Positions 23,765 to 34,513 of a stretch of DNA of 62,707 nt are shown here, piece after piece (position 1 is the first letter of the stretch; each line of letters begins with the position of its first letter). Made by a program: the position numbers and the translations under genes. The notes below the pieces were generated by a model. That model was given only the letters and a program-made list of their open reading frames with translations. It made no database searches and had not been told where the DNA came from. The DNA comes from Nemertoderma westbladi (Eukaryota; Xenacoelomorpha; Nemertodermatida; Nemertodermatidae): assembly GCA_032718475.1 (NCBI GenBank), contig JAUCBJ010000824.1:1-62707 (forward strand). Reading direction: 5' to 3'.

Positions 23765-25725
23765 TGGTAGGATGAGTCTATGGTAGGAAGAGTCTACAGT
23801 AGGAGGAGTCTATGGTAGGAGGAGTCTACGGTAGGAGGAGTCTACGGTAGGAGGAGTCTATGGTAGGATGAGTCTATGGTAGGAAGAGTCTACAGTAGGA
23901 GGAGTCTATGGTAGGAGGAGTCTACGGTAGGAGGAGTCTACGGTAGGAGGAGTCTACAGTAGGATGAGTCTACAGTAGAAGGAGTCTATGGTAGGAAGAC
24001 TTTACAGTAGGAGGAATCTATGGTAGGAGGAGTCTACGGTAGGAGGAGTCTATGGTAGGAGGGGTATACTGTAGGAGGAGTCTATGGTAGGAGGAGTCTA
24101 TGGTAGGAAGAGTCTACAGTAGGAGGAGTCTACGGTAGGAGGAGTCTACGGTAGGATGAGTCTATGGTAGGAAGAGTCTACAGTAGGAGGAGTCTATGGT
24201 AGGAGGAGTCTACGGTAGGAGGAGTCTACGGTAGGAAGACTTTACAGTAGGAGGAATCTATGGTAGGAGGAGTCTATGGTAGGATGAGTCTATGGTAGGA
24301 AGAGTCTACAGTAGGAGGAGTCTATGGTAGGAGGAGTCTACGGTAGGAGGAGTCTACGGTAGGAGGAGTCTACGGTAGGATGAGCCTATGGTAGGATGAG
24401 TCTACAGTAGGAGGAGTCTATGGTAGGAAGAGTCTACAGTAGGAGGAGTCTATGGTAGGAGGAGTCTACGGTAGGAGGAGTCTACGGTAGGAGGAGTCTA
24501 CGGTAGGAGGAGTCTATGGTAGGAGGAGTCTATGGTAGGATGAGTCTATGGTAGGAGGAGTCTATGGTAGGAAGAGTCTACAGTAGGAGGAGTCTATGGT
24601 AGGAGGAGTCTACGGTAGGAGGAGTCTACGGTAGGAGGAGTCTACGGTAGGATGAGCCTATGGTAGGATGAGTCTACAGTAGGAAGAGTCTATGGTAGGA
24701 GGAGTCTACGGTAGGAGGAGTCTACGGTAGGAGGAGTCTATGGTAGGATGAATCTACAGTAGGAGGAGTCTATGGTAGGAGGAGTCTACGGTAGGAGGAG
24801 TCTACGGTAGGAGGAGTCTATGGTAGGAGGAGTCTACGGTAGGAGGAGTCTACGGTAGGAGGAGTCTACGGTAGGATGAGTCTATGGTAGGAAGAGTCTA
24901 CAGTAGGAGGAGTCTATGGTAGGAGGAGTCTACGGTAGGATGAGTCTATGGTAGGAGGAGTCTACAGTAGGATGAGTCTACGGTAGGATGAGTCTATGGT
25001 AGGAAGAGTCTACAGTAGGAGGAGTCTATGGTAGGAGGAGTCTACGGTAGGATGAGTCTATGGTAGGAGGAGTCTATGGTAGGAGGAGTCTACGGTAGGA
25101 GGAGTCTACGGTAGGAGGAGTCTACGGTAGGATGAGTCTACAGTAGGAGGAGTCTACGGTAGGAGGAGTCTACGGTAGGAGGAGTCTATGGTAGGATGAG
25201 TCTATGGTAGGAGGAGTCTATGGTAGGAGGAGTCTATGGTAGGATGGGTCTACAGTAGGAGGAGTCTATGGTAGGAGGAGTCGCCACCGCCACCAGCCTC
25301 ACCGTGGACGCCTCCGACAAGGCGGTTAGCGGCGTCCTCGAGCAGTTCCTCGACGGACTCTGGCGCCCCGTCGCTTTCTTCTCCCGGAAACTGCGACCCG
25401 CCGAAACCCAATACAGTGCGTTCGATCGCGAACTCCTCGCAATGTATCTGGGGATCAGGCACTTTCAGTACTTCCTCGAGGAACGTAGATTCCACACCTA
25501 CACGGACCATAAACCACTAACCTTCGCTTTCAACAGCGCCTCCGAACGCTGGTCGCCACGTCAACAGCGCCACCTAGCGTTCGTGTCGGAATTTACAACC
25601 GACATCCGGCACATTGAAGGCAAGACGAACTTCGTGGCCGACGCCCTCTCCCGGGTCGAACTTGCAGATGCAGATCCCCGATCGAACTCAACGCGACACT
25701 CCCCAACCAATACATCGACTACGCC

Positions 25726-26949
25726 GTGCTGTCCCAGGCCCAGTACAACGACCCTGGTGTACAGGCATATCGCACCGCAATCACCAACCTCATCCTACAA
25801 GACATCCCAGTAGACAATGGTACATTTTCCGTGTTGTGCGACGTGTCCACCTCCAGCCCACGTCCGATCATTCCGGACCAATGGCGTCGCCAGATTTTCA
25901 ACGCTATCCACGACCTTTCCCACCCCTCAATACGTTCATCCCGTCGCCTCATTGCCAAACGTTTCATCTGGCACGGTTTACACCGCGATGTCGGGAAGTG
26001 GGCCAAGGAGTGCGTCGGTTGCCAGCGGGCTAAAACTCAGCGCCACGCCTCCGCCCCACTCGAACGTTTTGAAACCCCAGACAGACGCTTTGAGAAGATC
26101 CATGTCAACATCGTGGGTCCCCTTCCTCCTTCTCAAGGCGCCTGTTACTTGTTTACCATTGTAGACCGATTCACCCGATGGCCCACGGCCATCCCAATGG
26201 CTGACTCCACAACTGTCTCCTGCGCCCGTGCACTGCTCGCCCATTGGGTGGCCCACTACGGCGTCCCGGCCCACATCTCGTCGGACCGTGGATCCCAGTT
26301 TACGTCCGAACTGTGGGCCTCCCTCAACGAGTTGCTCGGCTCCCACGCCCACCACACCACAGCCTACCACCCACAGTCCAACGGCATCGTGGAACGATTC
26401 CACCGGCAGCTTAAGGCGTCCCTTAAAGCTCGCCTCCGCGGCCCGAACTGGGTGGATGAACTCCCGATCGTCCTCCTCGGGATACGGATTACCCCGAAAG
26501 AAGACCTCGGCTGCACATCAGCCGAACTCCTCTACGGGACAACGATTCGCCTCCCCGGAGAGTTCTTCTCATCCTCCGAACTCTCGAGCAACACTCGTCC
26601 CGACCACGGCGAGTTTATCACTGGCCTCAGGAACTCGATGCGCCACCTTCGCGCCACACCAACGACCAGCCATGGCCAGGAACACCGCCACACACACGTC
26701 CCGTCTGACCTGCTGCGAACGGACAATGTCTTTGTCCACCATGACGCCCACAAAGGCCCTCTGCAGTGTCAGTACGACGGCCCCTTCCGCGTTCTGGCAG
26801 GGGCGGACAAGTTTTACACACTGTCTGTCAACGGTCGCTCGACCAACGTCTCTGTCGACCGCCTGAAGCAAGCTTTCGTGGACGACACACCCACCCTGGT
26901 GGATATCACCACCCAAAACCCACCCTGTACACCGGAACAAACTGTTTAA
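25726..26949 (+). pseudogene. Gypsy integrase ORF, truncated copy
   Basis: 407 codons, uninterrupted. The zinc-binding HHCC region is intact (HDLSH...H...C..C in KECVGCQRAK). The DDE core has Asn (HVNIVGPLPPS) where the first catalytic Asp is expected; the second Asp (SSDRGSQF) and the Glu (HPQSNGIVERF) are present. With the first acid gone, strand transfer should not work. A chromatin- or DNA-binding C-terminal part follows. It is out of frame with the RNase H upstream. Confidence 0.9.
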
Positions 26950-27055
26950 CCGCGACCCGCCATAACAACTCGATCTGGGCGCGTTTCACAACAGCCCACG
27001 CGTTTTACAGGAACCAAACACCTTGGGTTTATCACTAGGGGGGGGGGGGGGGTGG

Positions 27056-27331
27056 TGTAGCGGACTGCTCCTTCGGGGCTAATGGTCACTGATAACCTGG
27101 TGTTTTTCCTTGGTTGATCTCTGTGGCAACTGCGGGGGTTTCCTAGAATTTCTAACCTACAGTAGATTAACATTGAGTTCATATATATATACTGTTGTAC
27201 TGTGTACTGCATACTCTAACGGTACCTAACCGCCTATATTGTTTCATTACACGATATCATTATATATATGACTTTTTGATATAATATAAGAAGTTGGAAG
27301 GCTAGAGGGACGACTCTCTAGCGCTCCCACA
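27056..27331 (+). repeat. Gypsy 3' LTR of truncated copy, 276 bp
   Basis: Starts TGTAGCGG and ends CTCCCACA. By eye identical to the 3' LTR at 31943-32218, and different at five positions from the 5' LTR at 27784-28059. It is preceded by a 15-G polypurine tract. Confidence 0.95.
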
Positions 27332-27783
27332 GTAGGAGGAGTCTACGGTAGGAGGACTCTATGGTAGGAGGAGTCTACGGTAGGAGGAGTCTATGGTAGG
27401 ATGAGTCTATGGTAGGAAGAGTCTATGGTAGGAAGAGTCTACAGAAGGAGGAGTCTACAGTAGAAGGAGTCTATGGTAGGAAGACTTTACGGTAGGAGGA
27501 GTCTACGGTAGGAGGAGTCTATGGTAGGATGAGTCTATGGTAGGAAGAGTCTATGGTAGGAAGAGTCTACAGTAGGAGGAGTCTATGGTAGGAGGAGTCT
27601 ACGGTAGGAGGAGTCTACGGTAGGAGGAGTCTACTGTAGGATGAGTCTACGGTAGGATGAGCCTATGGTAGGATGAGTCTACAGTAGGAGGAGTCTACGG
27701 TAGGAAGAGTTTACGGTAGGAGGAGTCTATGGTAGGATGAGTCTATGGTAGGAAGAGTCAACGGTAGGATGAGTCTATGGTAG
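27332..27783 (+). repeat. 16-bp minisatellite, block between gypsy copies (28 units)
   Basis: Exactly 28 units plus GTAG. It begins with the unit pair ...GTCTACG, GTAGGAGGACTCTATG, the same unusual pair that begins the block after the second copy at 32219. It ends with a rare GAGTCAACGG unit immediately before the 5' LTR. Confidence 0.95.
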
Positions 27784-28059
27784 TGTAGCGGACTGCTCCT
27801 TCGGGGCTAATGGTCACTGATAACCCGGTGTTTTTCCTTGGTTGATCTCTGTGGCAACTGCGGGGGTTTCCTAGAATTTCTAACCTACAAAAGATCAACA
27901 TTGAGTTCATATATATATACTGTTGTACTGTGTACTGCATACTCTACCGGTACCTAACCGCCTATATTGTTTCATTACACGATATCATTATATATATGAC
28001 TTTTTGATATAATATAAGAAGTTGGAAGGCTAGAGGGACGACTCTCTAGCGCTCCCACA
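27784..28059 (+). repeat. Gypsy 5' LTR, 276 bp
   Basis: TGTAGCGG...CTCCCACA. I count five substitutions against the 3' LTR (about 1.8 percent), which gives a relative age for the original insertion. An AT-rich TATATATATACTG segment lies mid-LTR. Confidence 0.95.
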
Positions 28060-28080
28060 TTGGTGACCCGGACGAGATCT
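28060..28080 (+). promoter_or_regulatory. Primer-binding site
   Basis: TGGTGACCCGGACGAGATC starts one base after the LTR, where a tRNA 3' end (..CCA) would pair to prime minus-strand DNA. I cannot name the tRNA with confidence. Confidence 0.65.
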
Positions 28081-28121
28081 GCTACCACCCGATAACCGGA
28101 ACAACCAACGTCACGATCACG

Positions 28122-28772
28122 ATGGCAGAACAAAACGCGGTATCACTAAAACTACCAACGTTTTGGCCCCTCGAACCGCACTAATGGTTCCTCCAGGCCG
28201 AGGCCCAATTCGCTACCCGCGCCATCACCACTGACGAAACGTGGTATTTCTACGTCGTCGCCGCGCTGGAACAAACCGTGGCCAGTCGGATGGTACCGAC
28301 GATCTAGAACCCCCCAACCACCGGGAAATATGATTTCCTGAAGGCGGCTCTCCTGCGGTGTTACGGCCTGACACCGGAGCAGAAGGCCTCTAAACTATTA
28401 AACCTTCCTGGACTCGGCGACAAACGACCTACAGAGTTGCTGGCATTAAATGGCAACAACCCCGTGGATCAACTGTTCCGCCAACTGTTCCTTCAGCAAC
28501 TCCCAGACGACGTCCGGCTAATGGTTTCCGCCTTAAAAATTGCTGACGTTCGCGAACTCGCGGAAGCCGCCGACGCCATTGTCGAGACCAAGGCCCAACA
28601 ACCTCCCGCATTCGGAGTCAGTCGCCCCCACCGCAGCGACGGGGGACGCAATACGCCAGCACGGTCCTCGACTTCCTCGACCTTATGCTGGTACCACGCC
28701 AAGTATGGTGCTAAAGCGAAGAACTGCAAGGCCCCGTGTTCCTTCTCGGGAAACGGCCCGACCAGCCACTAA
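28122..28772 (+). pseudogene. Gypsy gag with two premature stops
   Basis: The frame starting at ATG 28122 (MAEQNAV) reads through a gag-like protein with stops at codon 21 (TAA, 28182-28184) and codon 62 (TAG, 28305-28307). After these it stays open to 28772. Recognisable blocks: WYFYVVAALE, TPEQKASKLL, QLFLQQLPDDVR, and a CWYHxKYGxxAxxCxxPC zinc-finger-like end that is common in this gag type. The usual length (about 215 codons) is preserved, so the stops are decay and not a different start. The gag frame overlaps the pol frame by about 37 bases. Confidence 0.85.
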
Positions 28773-30697
28773 TGGCGGCGAGTGCCGCTGGTCGAGACGG
28801 TACAAGTCGCCTCCTCTATGTCTGGGACCGGAACACTGGTCTACGGTTTCTTGTCGACTCCGGGGCCGAACTCAGCGTCTTCCCCGCCTCCCCACGAGAA
28901 CGGCGCCTCAACACGCCAACCGTTTCCCTCGTCGCAGCAAACGGCAGCCCAATTAAGACTTTTGGAACTCGGGAAATCCCGCGAAACTTGAATCTGGGCC
29001 GGATGAACTGGAAGTTTACCCTCACCGACGTTTCACAACCGATTCTCGGCGCCGACTTTTTCTGCAACAATGGACTGCTCATCGATATAAAGGGGCAACG
29101 TATAATCGATGTGAAGACCTTCACCAGTACACCGGCACGTCTTGCCGATACTGTCGCTCCTGGCCTCCATTCCATCGACCAAACCGACAATATTTACAAC
29201 AAACTCTTGTTCCCCACTCTAACAGAACCCTGTTTTTCACAGCCGAGCACCAAACACGGCGTGGAACATCACATACCCACGAAAGGGCAGCCGGTTTACG
29301 CTCGGCCTCGTCGACTTTCCCCCGAGAAACTCACCATTGCTCGGCGCGAATTCAAGCAGATGGAGCAGATGGGAATCATCCGTCGCTCCTCGATTACCTG
29401 GGCATCCCCGCTCCATCTCGCCCCTAAACCGAATGGCAGTTGGCGCCCCTGCGGAGACTACCGCCGACTCAACGATGCGACAATCCCCGACGGATACCCC
29501 ATTCCACACCTCCAGGATTTCTCCTCCCAACTCGCCGGCACCACAATCTATTCAAAGGTAGACCTGGTCCGGGGATACCATCAAATCCCGGTTGCCGAGG
29601 TGGACATCCCAAAGACTGCAGTGATCACTCCATTCGGTTTATTCGAATTCCGCCGGATGCCTTTTGGAACCCGTAACGCTGCTCAGTCTTTCCAGAGACT
29701 CATGGATAATGTCTGCCGGGAGCTCGATTTCGCGTTGATTTACCTCGACGACATCCTTGTCGCGAGTTCCAGCCCCGAAGAGCACCTCCGACACCTCCAA
29801 TTGTTGTTCGAACGCCTCACTGCTCATGGACTAATCATAAACGTATCCAAGTGCGTTTTCGGCGTCGCCTCACTCACCTTCCTGGGACACAACATCTCCG
29901 CCTCCGGTGCAACGCCAATCCCAGAGAAGGTCGAGGCCATCGCGGAGTTTCCCCGCCCAGCCGACAAGAAGAGCCTCCAGCAATTCGTCGGGATGATAAA
30001 TTTTTATCATCGTTTCATCCCCCAGGCCGCGGAGTTGCTCCACCCACTCCACAGTGCACTCGCTTCGACCGCGAAGTCCCTTAACTGGACACCCGCCATG
30101 GAGTCGGCGTTCGAGAACGCCAAGACCGCATTGGCCTCCGCAACTCTCCTCGTCCATCCGAGTCACTCCGCCACCACCAGCCTCACCGTGGACGCCTCCG
30201 ACAAGGCGGTTAGCGGCGTCCTCGAGCAGTTCCTCGACGGACTCTGGCGCCCCGTCGCTTTCTTCTCCCGGAAACTGCGACCCGCCGAAACCCAATACAG
30301 TGCGTTCGATCGCGAACTCCTCGCAATGTATCTGGGGATCAGGCACTTTCAGTACTTCCTCGAGGAACGTAGATTCCACACCTACACGGACCATAAACCA
30401 CTAACCTTCGCTTTCAACAGCGCCTCCGAACGCTGGTCGCCACGTCAACAGCGCCACCTAGCGTTCATGTCGGAATTTACAACCGACATCCGGCACATTG
30501 AAGGCAAGACGAACTTCGTGGCCGACGCCCTCTCCCGGGTCGAACTTGCAGATGCAGATCCCCGATCGAACTCAATGCGACACTCCTCAACCAACACATC
30601 GACTACGCCGTGCTGTCCCAGGCCCAGTACAACGACCCTGGTGTACAGGCATATCGCACCGCAATCACCAACCTCATCCTACAAGACATCCCAGTAG
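28736..30697 (+). pseudogene. Gypsy pol: protease, reverse transcriptase, RNase H
   Basis: 653 codons open, in the -1 frame relative to gag. Protease: FLVDSGAELSVFP (catalytic DSG, about residue 40) and ILGADFF. RT: PKPNGSWRPCGDYRRLN, SKVDLVRGYHQIPV, FEFRRMPFG and the catalytic YLDDILVAS. RNase H: DASDKAVSG, FDRELLAMY, TDHKPLTF and DALSRVE. The last about 40 codons are off-frame: a single-base change of frame near 30556-30563 separates RNase H from integrase, and the truncated copy has the same break. The enzyme domains themselves look intact. Confidence 0.93.
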
Positions 30698-31833
30698 ACA
30701 ATGGTACATTTTCCGTGTTGTGCGACGTGTCCACCTCCAGCCCACGCCCGATCATTCCGGACCAATGGCGTCGCCAGATTTTCAACGCTATCCACGACCT
30801 TTCCCACCCCTCAATACGTTCATCCCGTCGCCTCATTGCCAAACGTTTCATCTGGCACGGTTTACACCGCGATGTCGGGAAGTGGGCCAAGGAGTGCGTC
30901 GGTTGCCAGCGGGCTAAAACTCAGCGCCACGCCTCCGCCCCACTCGAACGTTTTGAAACCCCAGACAGACGCTTTGAGAAGATCCATGTCAACATCGTGG
31001 GTCCCCTTCCTCCTTCTCAAGGCGCCTGTTACTTGTTTACCATTGTAGACCGATTCACCCGATGGCCCACGGCCATCCCAATGGCTGACTCCACAACTGT
31101 CTCCTGCGCCCGTGCACTGCTCGCCCATTGGGTGGCCCACTACGGCGTCCCGGCCCACATCTCGTCGGACCGTGGATCCCAGTTTACGTCCGAACTGTGG
31201 GCCTCCCTCAACGAGTTGCTCGGCTCCCACGCCCACCACACCACAGCCTACCACCCACAGTCCAACGGCATCATGGAACGATTCCACCGGCAGCTTAAGG
31301 CGTCCCTTAAAGCTCGCCTCCACGGCCCAAACTGGGTGGATGAACTCCCGATCGTCCTCCTCGGGATACGGATTACCCCGAAAGAAGACCTCGGCTGCAC
31401 ATCAGCCGAACTCCTCTACGGGACAACGATTCGCCTCCCCGGAGAGTTCTTCTCATCCTCCGAACTCTCGAGCAACACTCGTCCCGACCACGGCGAGTTT
31501 ATCACTGGCCTCAGGAACTCGATGCGCCACCTTCGCGCCACACCAACGACCAGCCATGGCCAGGAACACCGCCACACACACGTCCCGTCTGACCTGCTGC
31601 GAACGGACAATGTCTTTGTCCACCATGACGCCCACAAAGGCCCTCTGCAGTGTCAGTACGACGGCCCCTTCCGCGTTCTGGCACGGGCGGACAAGTTTTA
31701 CACACTGTCTGTCAACGGTCGCTCGACCAACGTCTCTGTCGACCGCCTGAAGCAAGCTTTCCTGGACGACACACCCACCCTGGTGGATATCACCACCCAA
31801 AACCCACCCTGTACACCGGAACAAACTGTTTAA
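30610..31833 (+). pseudogene. Gypsy integrase, complete copy
   Basis: 407 codons. The HHCC zinc domain is intact; the catalytic core has N-D-E instead of D-D-E (the codon in HVNIVGPLP is AAC, where GAC encodes the expected Asp). GIMERFH holds the Glu. The C-terminal region (FRVLARADKFYTL, NVSVDRLKQAF) is intact and ends in TAA 110 bases before the 3' LTR. It differs from the truncated copy at only a few residues. The true in-frame start is upstream, in the part displaced by the frame break; 30610 is merely the first usable start. Confidence 0.92.
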
Positions 31834-31920
31834 CCGCGACCCGCCATAACAACTCGATCTGGGCGCGTTTCACAACAGCCCACGCGTTTTACAGGAACCA
31901 AAACACCTTGGGTTTATCAC

Positions 31921-31942
31921 TAGGGGGGGGGGGGGGGGGTGG
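31921..31942 (+). promoter_or_regulatory. Polypurine tract (17 G)
   Basis: A run of 17 G then TGG, immediately before the 3' LTR, where plus-strand DNA synthesis would start. The truncated copy has 15 G. Confidence 0.8.
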
Positions 31943-32218
31943 TGTAGCGGACTGCTCCTTCGGGGCTAATGGTCACTGATAACCTGGTGTTTTTCCTTGG
32001 TTGATCTCTGTGGCAACTGCGGGGGTTTCCTAGAATTTCTAACCTACAGTAGATTAACATTGAGTTCATATATATATACTGTTGTACTGTGTACTGCATA
32101 CTCTAACGGTACCTAACCGCCTATATTGTTTCATTACACGATATCATTATATATATGACTTTTTGATATAATATAAGAAGTTGGAAGGCTAGAGGGACGA
32201 CTCTCTAGCGCTCCCACA
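31943..32218 (+). repeat. Gypsy 3' LTR, 276 bp
   Basis: Same borders as the other LTRs (TGTAGCGG...CTCCCACA), followed by the GTAG target duplication. Confidence 0.95.
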
Positions 32219-33273
32219 GTAGGAGGAGTCTACGGTAGGAGGACTCTATGGTAGGAGGAGTCTACAGTAGGAGGAGTCTATGGTAGGAGGACTCTATGGT
32301 AGGAGGAGTCTATGGTAGGAGGAGTCTACGGTAGGAGGAGTCTACGGTAGGATGAGTCCACAGAAGGAGGAGCCTACAGTAGAAGGAGTCTATGGTAGGA
32401 GGACTTTACGGTAGGAGGAATCTATGGTAGGAAGAGTCTACAGAAGGAGGAGTCTACAGTAGAAGGAGTCTATGGTAGGAGGACTTTACGGCAGGAGGAA
32501 TCTATGGTAGGAGGAGTCTACGGTAGGAGGAGTCTATGGTAGGATGAGTCTATGGTAGGAAGTGTCTATGGTAGGAAGAGTCTACAGTAGGAGGAGTCTA
32601 TGGTAGGAGGAGTCTACAGTAGGAGTGGTCTACGGTAGGAGGAGTCTATGGTAGGATGAGTCTATGGTAGGATGAGTCTACAGTAGGAGGAGTCTACGGT
32701 AGGATGAGTTCATGGTAGGAGGAGTCTACGGTAGGATGAGTCTATGGTAGGAAGAGTCTATGGTAGGAAGAGTCTACAGTAGGAGGAGTCTATGGTAGGA
32801 GGAGTCTACAGTAGGAGGGGTCTACGGTAGGAGGAGTCTATGGTAGGAGGAGTCTACGGTAGGAGGGGTATACTGTAGGAGGAGTCTATGTTAGGATGAG
32901 CCTATGGTAGGATGAGTCTACAGTAGGAGGAGTCTACGGTAGGATGAGTTCATGGTAGGAGGAGTCTACGGTAGGATGAGGCTACGGTAGGAAGAGTCAA
33001 CGGTAGGATGAGTCTATGGTAGGAGGAGTCTACGGTAGGAGGACTCTACAGTAGGAGGAGTCTATGGTAGGAAGAGTCTACAGTAGGAGGAGTCTATGGT
33101 AGGAGGAGTCTACGGTAGGAGGAGTCTATGGTAGGAGGAGTCTACTGTAGGATGAGTCTATGGTAGGATGAGTCTACAGTAGGAGGAGTCTACGGTAGGA
33201 GGGGTCTATGGTAGGATGAGTCTATGGTAGGAGGAGTCTATGGTAGGATGAGTCTATAGTAGGAGGAGTCTAC
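32219..33273 (+). repeat. 16-bp minisatellite, distal block (about 66 units)
   Basis: Continues the array after the gypsy element. It contains many rare units (GACTCTATG, GACTTTACG, GAGTCAACGG, GGGGTATACT). It ends at GTCTACCTAGCATCCC. The GAGTCAACGG unit near 32991 is the same as the one just before the 5' LTR at 27784. Confidence 0.95.
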
Positions 33274-33338
33274 CTAGCATCCCACTTTATGAATAATACA
33301 ATAATTTGTTCCGGAATTTTTTGGGTATAAAGTTACGC

Positions 33339-33645
33339 TGACAACCGACAGTAGACAACCAACAACAGTAGACAACTGATGGCAAACAACCGACAGCAGA
33401 CAACCAACAACAAACAACCGACAGCAGACAACCGATGCCAAGAACCGACAGTAGACAACCGACAGCAAACTATCGACGGCAGACAACCAACAGCAGACAA
33501 CCGACAGCAGACAACCAACAGCAAACAACTGATGGCAAACAACCGACAGCAGACAACCGACAGCAGACAACCGACAGCAGACAACCGACAGCAGACAACC
33601 GACAGCAGACAACCGACTTTAAACAAATGACAGCAGACAACTGAT
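33339..33645 (+). repeat. 14-bp minisatellite, about 22 units
   Basis: The unit is ACAACCGACAGCAG, with variants ACAACCAACAGCAA and ACAACTGATGGCAA. It lies directly before the gag-like ORF of the second LTR element. ORFs through it on either strand (CLLSVVC-type repeats) are artefacts of the repeat. Confidence 0.93.
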
Positions 33646-33692
33646 GACAAACGATAAAGAAACAGCTGGCAGATTTTGTCATTGGTAACTGA

Positions 33693-34513
33693 ATGGATAT
33701 GTATAATACAAAGAAACCGCTAAACAAAGCGCTGGATCTAGCTGCCGATTACCTTGCATCAGATCCTTCAGAACGTGGTGAACCTATTCGTATAAGTTTT
33801 CAAATCGAATGCGCAGAGAAAGCCATTACTAAGGCAAGGACAATAAACGATTCTATCTTAGATGTCGCCGAACACACCGAGGATGATGAGTTTAATTTCG
33901 ACGATATAGAGGAACTTTTTGGTACAACATTAGAAGCTTTTTCGAAATGTAATGCTGCAGCCGCAGCAACTCAACATCCTACATCGGTAAATCAACAAGC
34001 AACTGTTTCAACACCCCAAATGTTGACATGGATACACATCATTCATCAAGTGGGAACACACATGGCATACATACGCACGTGCTCAATGTGTGAGCGATTT
34101 CCCACACTATCAAAAGGTAGCCATGTGGCTCGAACTTTGCACACCAGCCTTCCTAAGCATGGTACGACACAATGTTGGCATTGATATCGATACCAACATG
34201 CGATACCAACATATACGAAATATTAACAGCTGTACGTAATCACTTGCGCACACAGCGAAATCAATATATCGACTGGTTCAACTTCCTGTCATTCCAACAA
34301 CCAGCAGGAATGTCAATGGCGAACCTTCGAGTAAAAATCTTGGAGCTTGCAGACATATGTGATATCCAAAATGTTAACGAGGATATACTAATACTAGTGC
34401 CGTCCTCGTGTGCTGCCCCCAAGATGAAGAGACCACTGCCAAACTACTCGAAAAAGAACCAAGCAGTATTAATGAAGCATGGAAATTCTTATTCGCACAT
34501 TAAGCTAACATAA
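33693..34513 (+). pseudogene. gag of second LTR element
   Basis: The first part (33693-34184, 163 codons, begins MDMYNTKKPLN) and the second part (34172-34513) are in different frames, with a frame change near 34180. The second part holds gag-like blocks (YIDWFNFLSFQQPAGMSM, LRVKILELADIC). Further on, at about 34743-34770, a CISCGKRGHN zinc-knuckle remnant lies in a third context with a nearby stop; its last Cys is lost. Confidence 0.7.

Larger units (their letters stand above)
12968..25281 (+). repeat. Giant 16-bp minisatellite, main block (about 770 units)
   Basis: The unit is GTAGGAGGAGTCTACG. It repeats without interruption for 12.3 kb. Common unit variants replace the CG by TG or CA, GGAGGAG by GGATGAG or GGAAGAG, or GGAG by GGGG. 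GTAG and CTAC within the unit are complementary, so CTAC-G-GTAG forms at each junction. The period of 16 is not a multiple of three and every unit carries TAG on both strands, so it cannot encode protein. It lies in an intron; the C-rich strand is the transcribed sense. Confidence 0.97.
25282..27331 (+). mobile_element. Ty3/gypsy-like element, 5'-truncated copy with 3' LTR
   Basis: It begins inside the RNase H region, directly against minisatellite DNA, and ends with a complete 276-bp LTR (27056-27331) followed by GTAG. It encodes the RNase H C-terminal part (DASDKAVSG, FDRELLAMY, TDHKPLTF, DALSRVE) and, in another frame (25726-26949), integrase and the C-terminal domain. Gag, protease, most of RT and the 5' LTR are missing. 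Compared with the copy at 27784-32218 I count about a dozen differences in the shared body and none in the 3' LTR. It shares that copy's frame break before integrase and its altered first catalytic Asp. Confidence 0.93.
27784..32218 (+). mobile_element. Ty3/gypsy-like LTR retrotransposon, structurally complete
   Basis: 4435 bp: 5' LTR, a primer-binding-site-like TGGTGACCCGGACG one base after the LTR, gag, protease-RT-RNase H, integrase, a 17-G polypurine tract and the 3' LTR. It is flanked by GTAG on both sides (27780-27783 and 32219-32222), a 4-bp target duplication typical of the group, set in the 16-bp minisatellite. Gag has two in-frame stops, there is a frame break between RNase H and integrase, and integrase has D-to-N at the first catalytic position. 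It therefore cannot be autonomous now. It is inserted antisense to the host LamG gene. Confidence 0.95.

Noticed and set aside
12968-25281. CRISPR array
   Set aside because: Direct 16-bp repeats with no spacers, in a eukaryotic intron; a minisatellite explains everything.
25250-26940. Minus-strand and alternate-frame ORFs over the gypsy integrase and RNase H
   Set aside because: Shadows of GC-rich pol coding sequence; the same shadows occur at the same places in the second copy.
29870-30394. 174-codon minus-strand ORF
   Set aside because: Antisense of RNase H/RT coding sequence, no motifs.
33274-33727. ORFs on both strands over the 14-bp minisatellite (Cys/Leu/Val-rich or Gln/Thr/Asn-rich)
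   Set aside because: Open in several frames on both strands only because of the repeat; no protein family.
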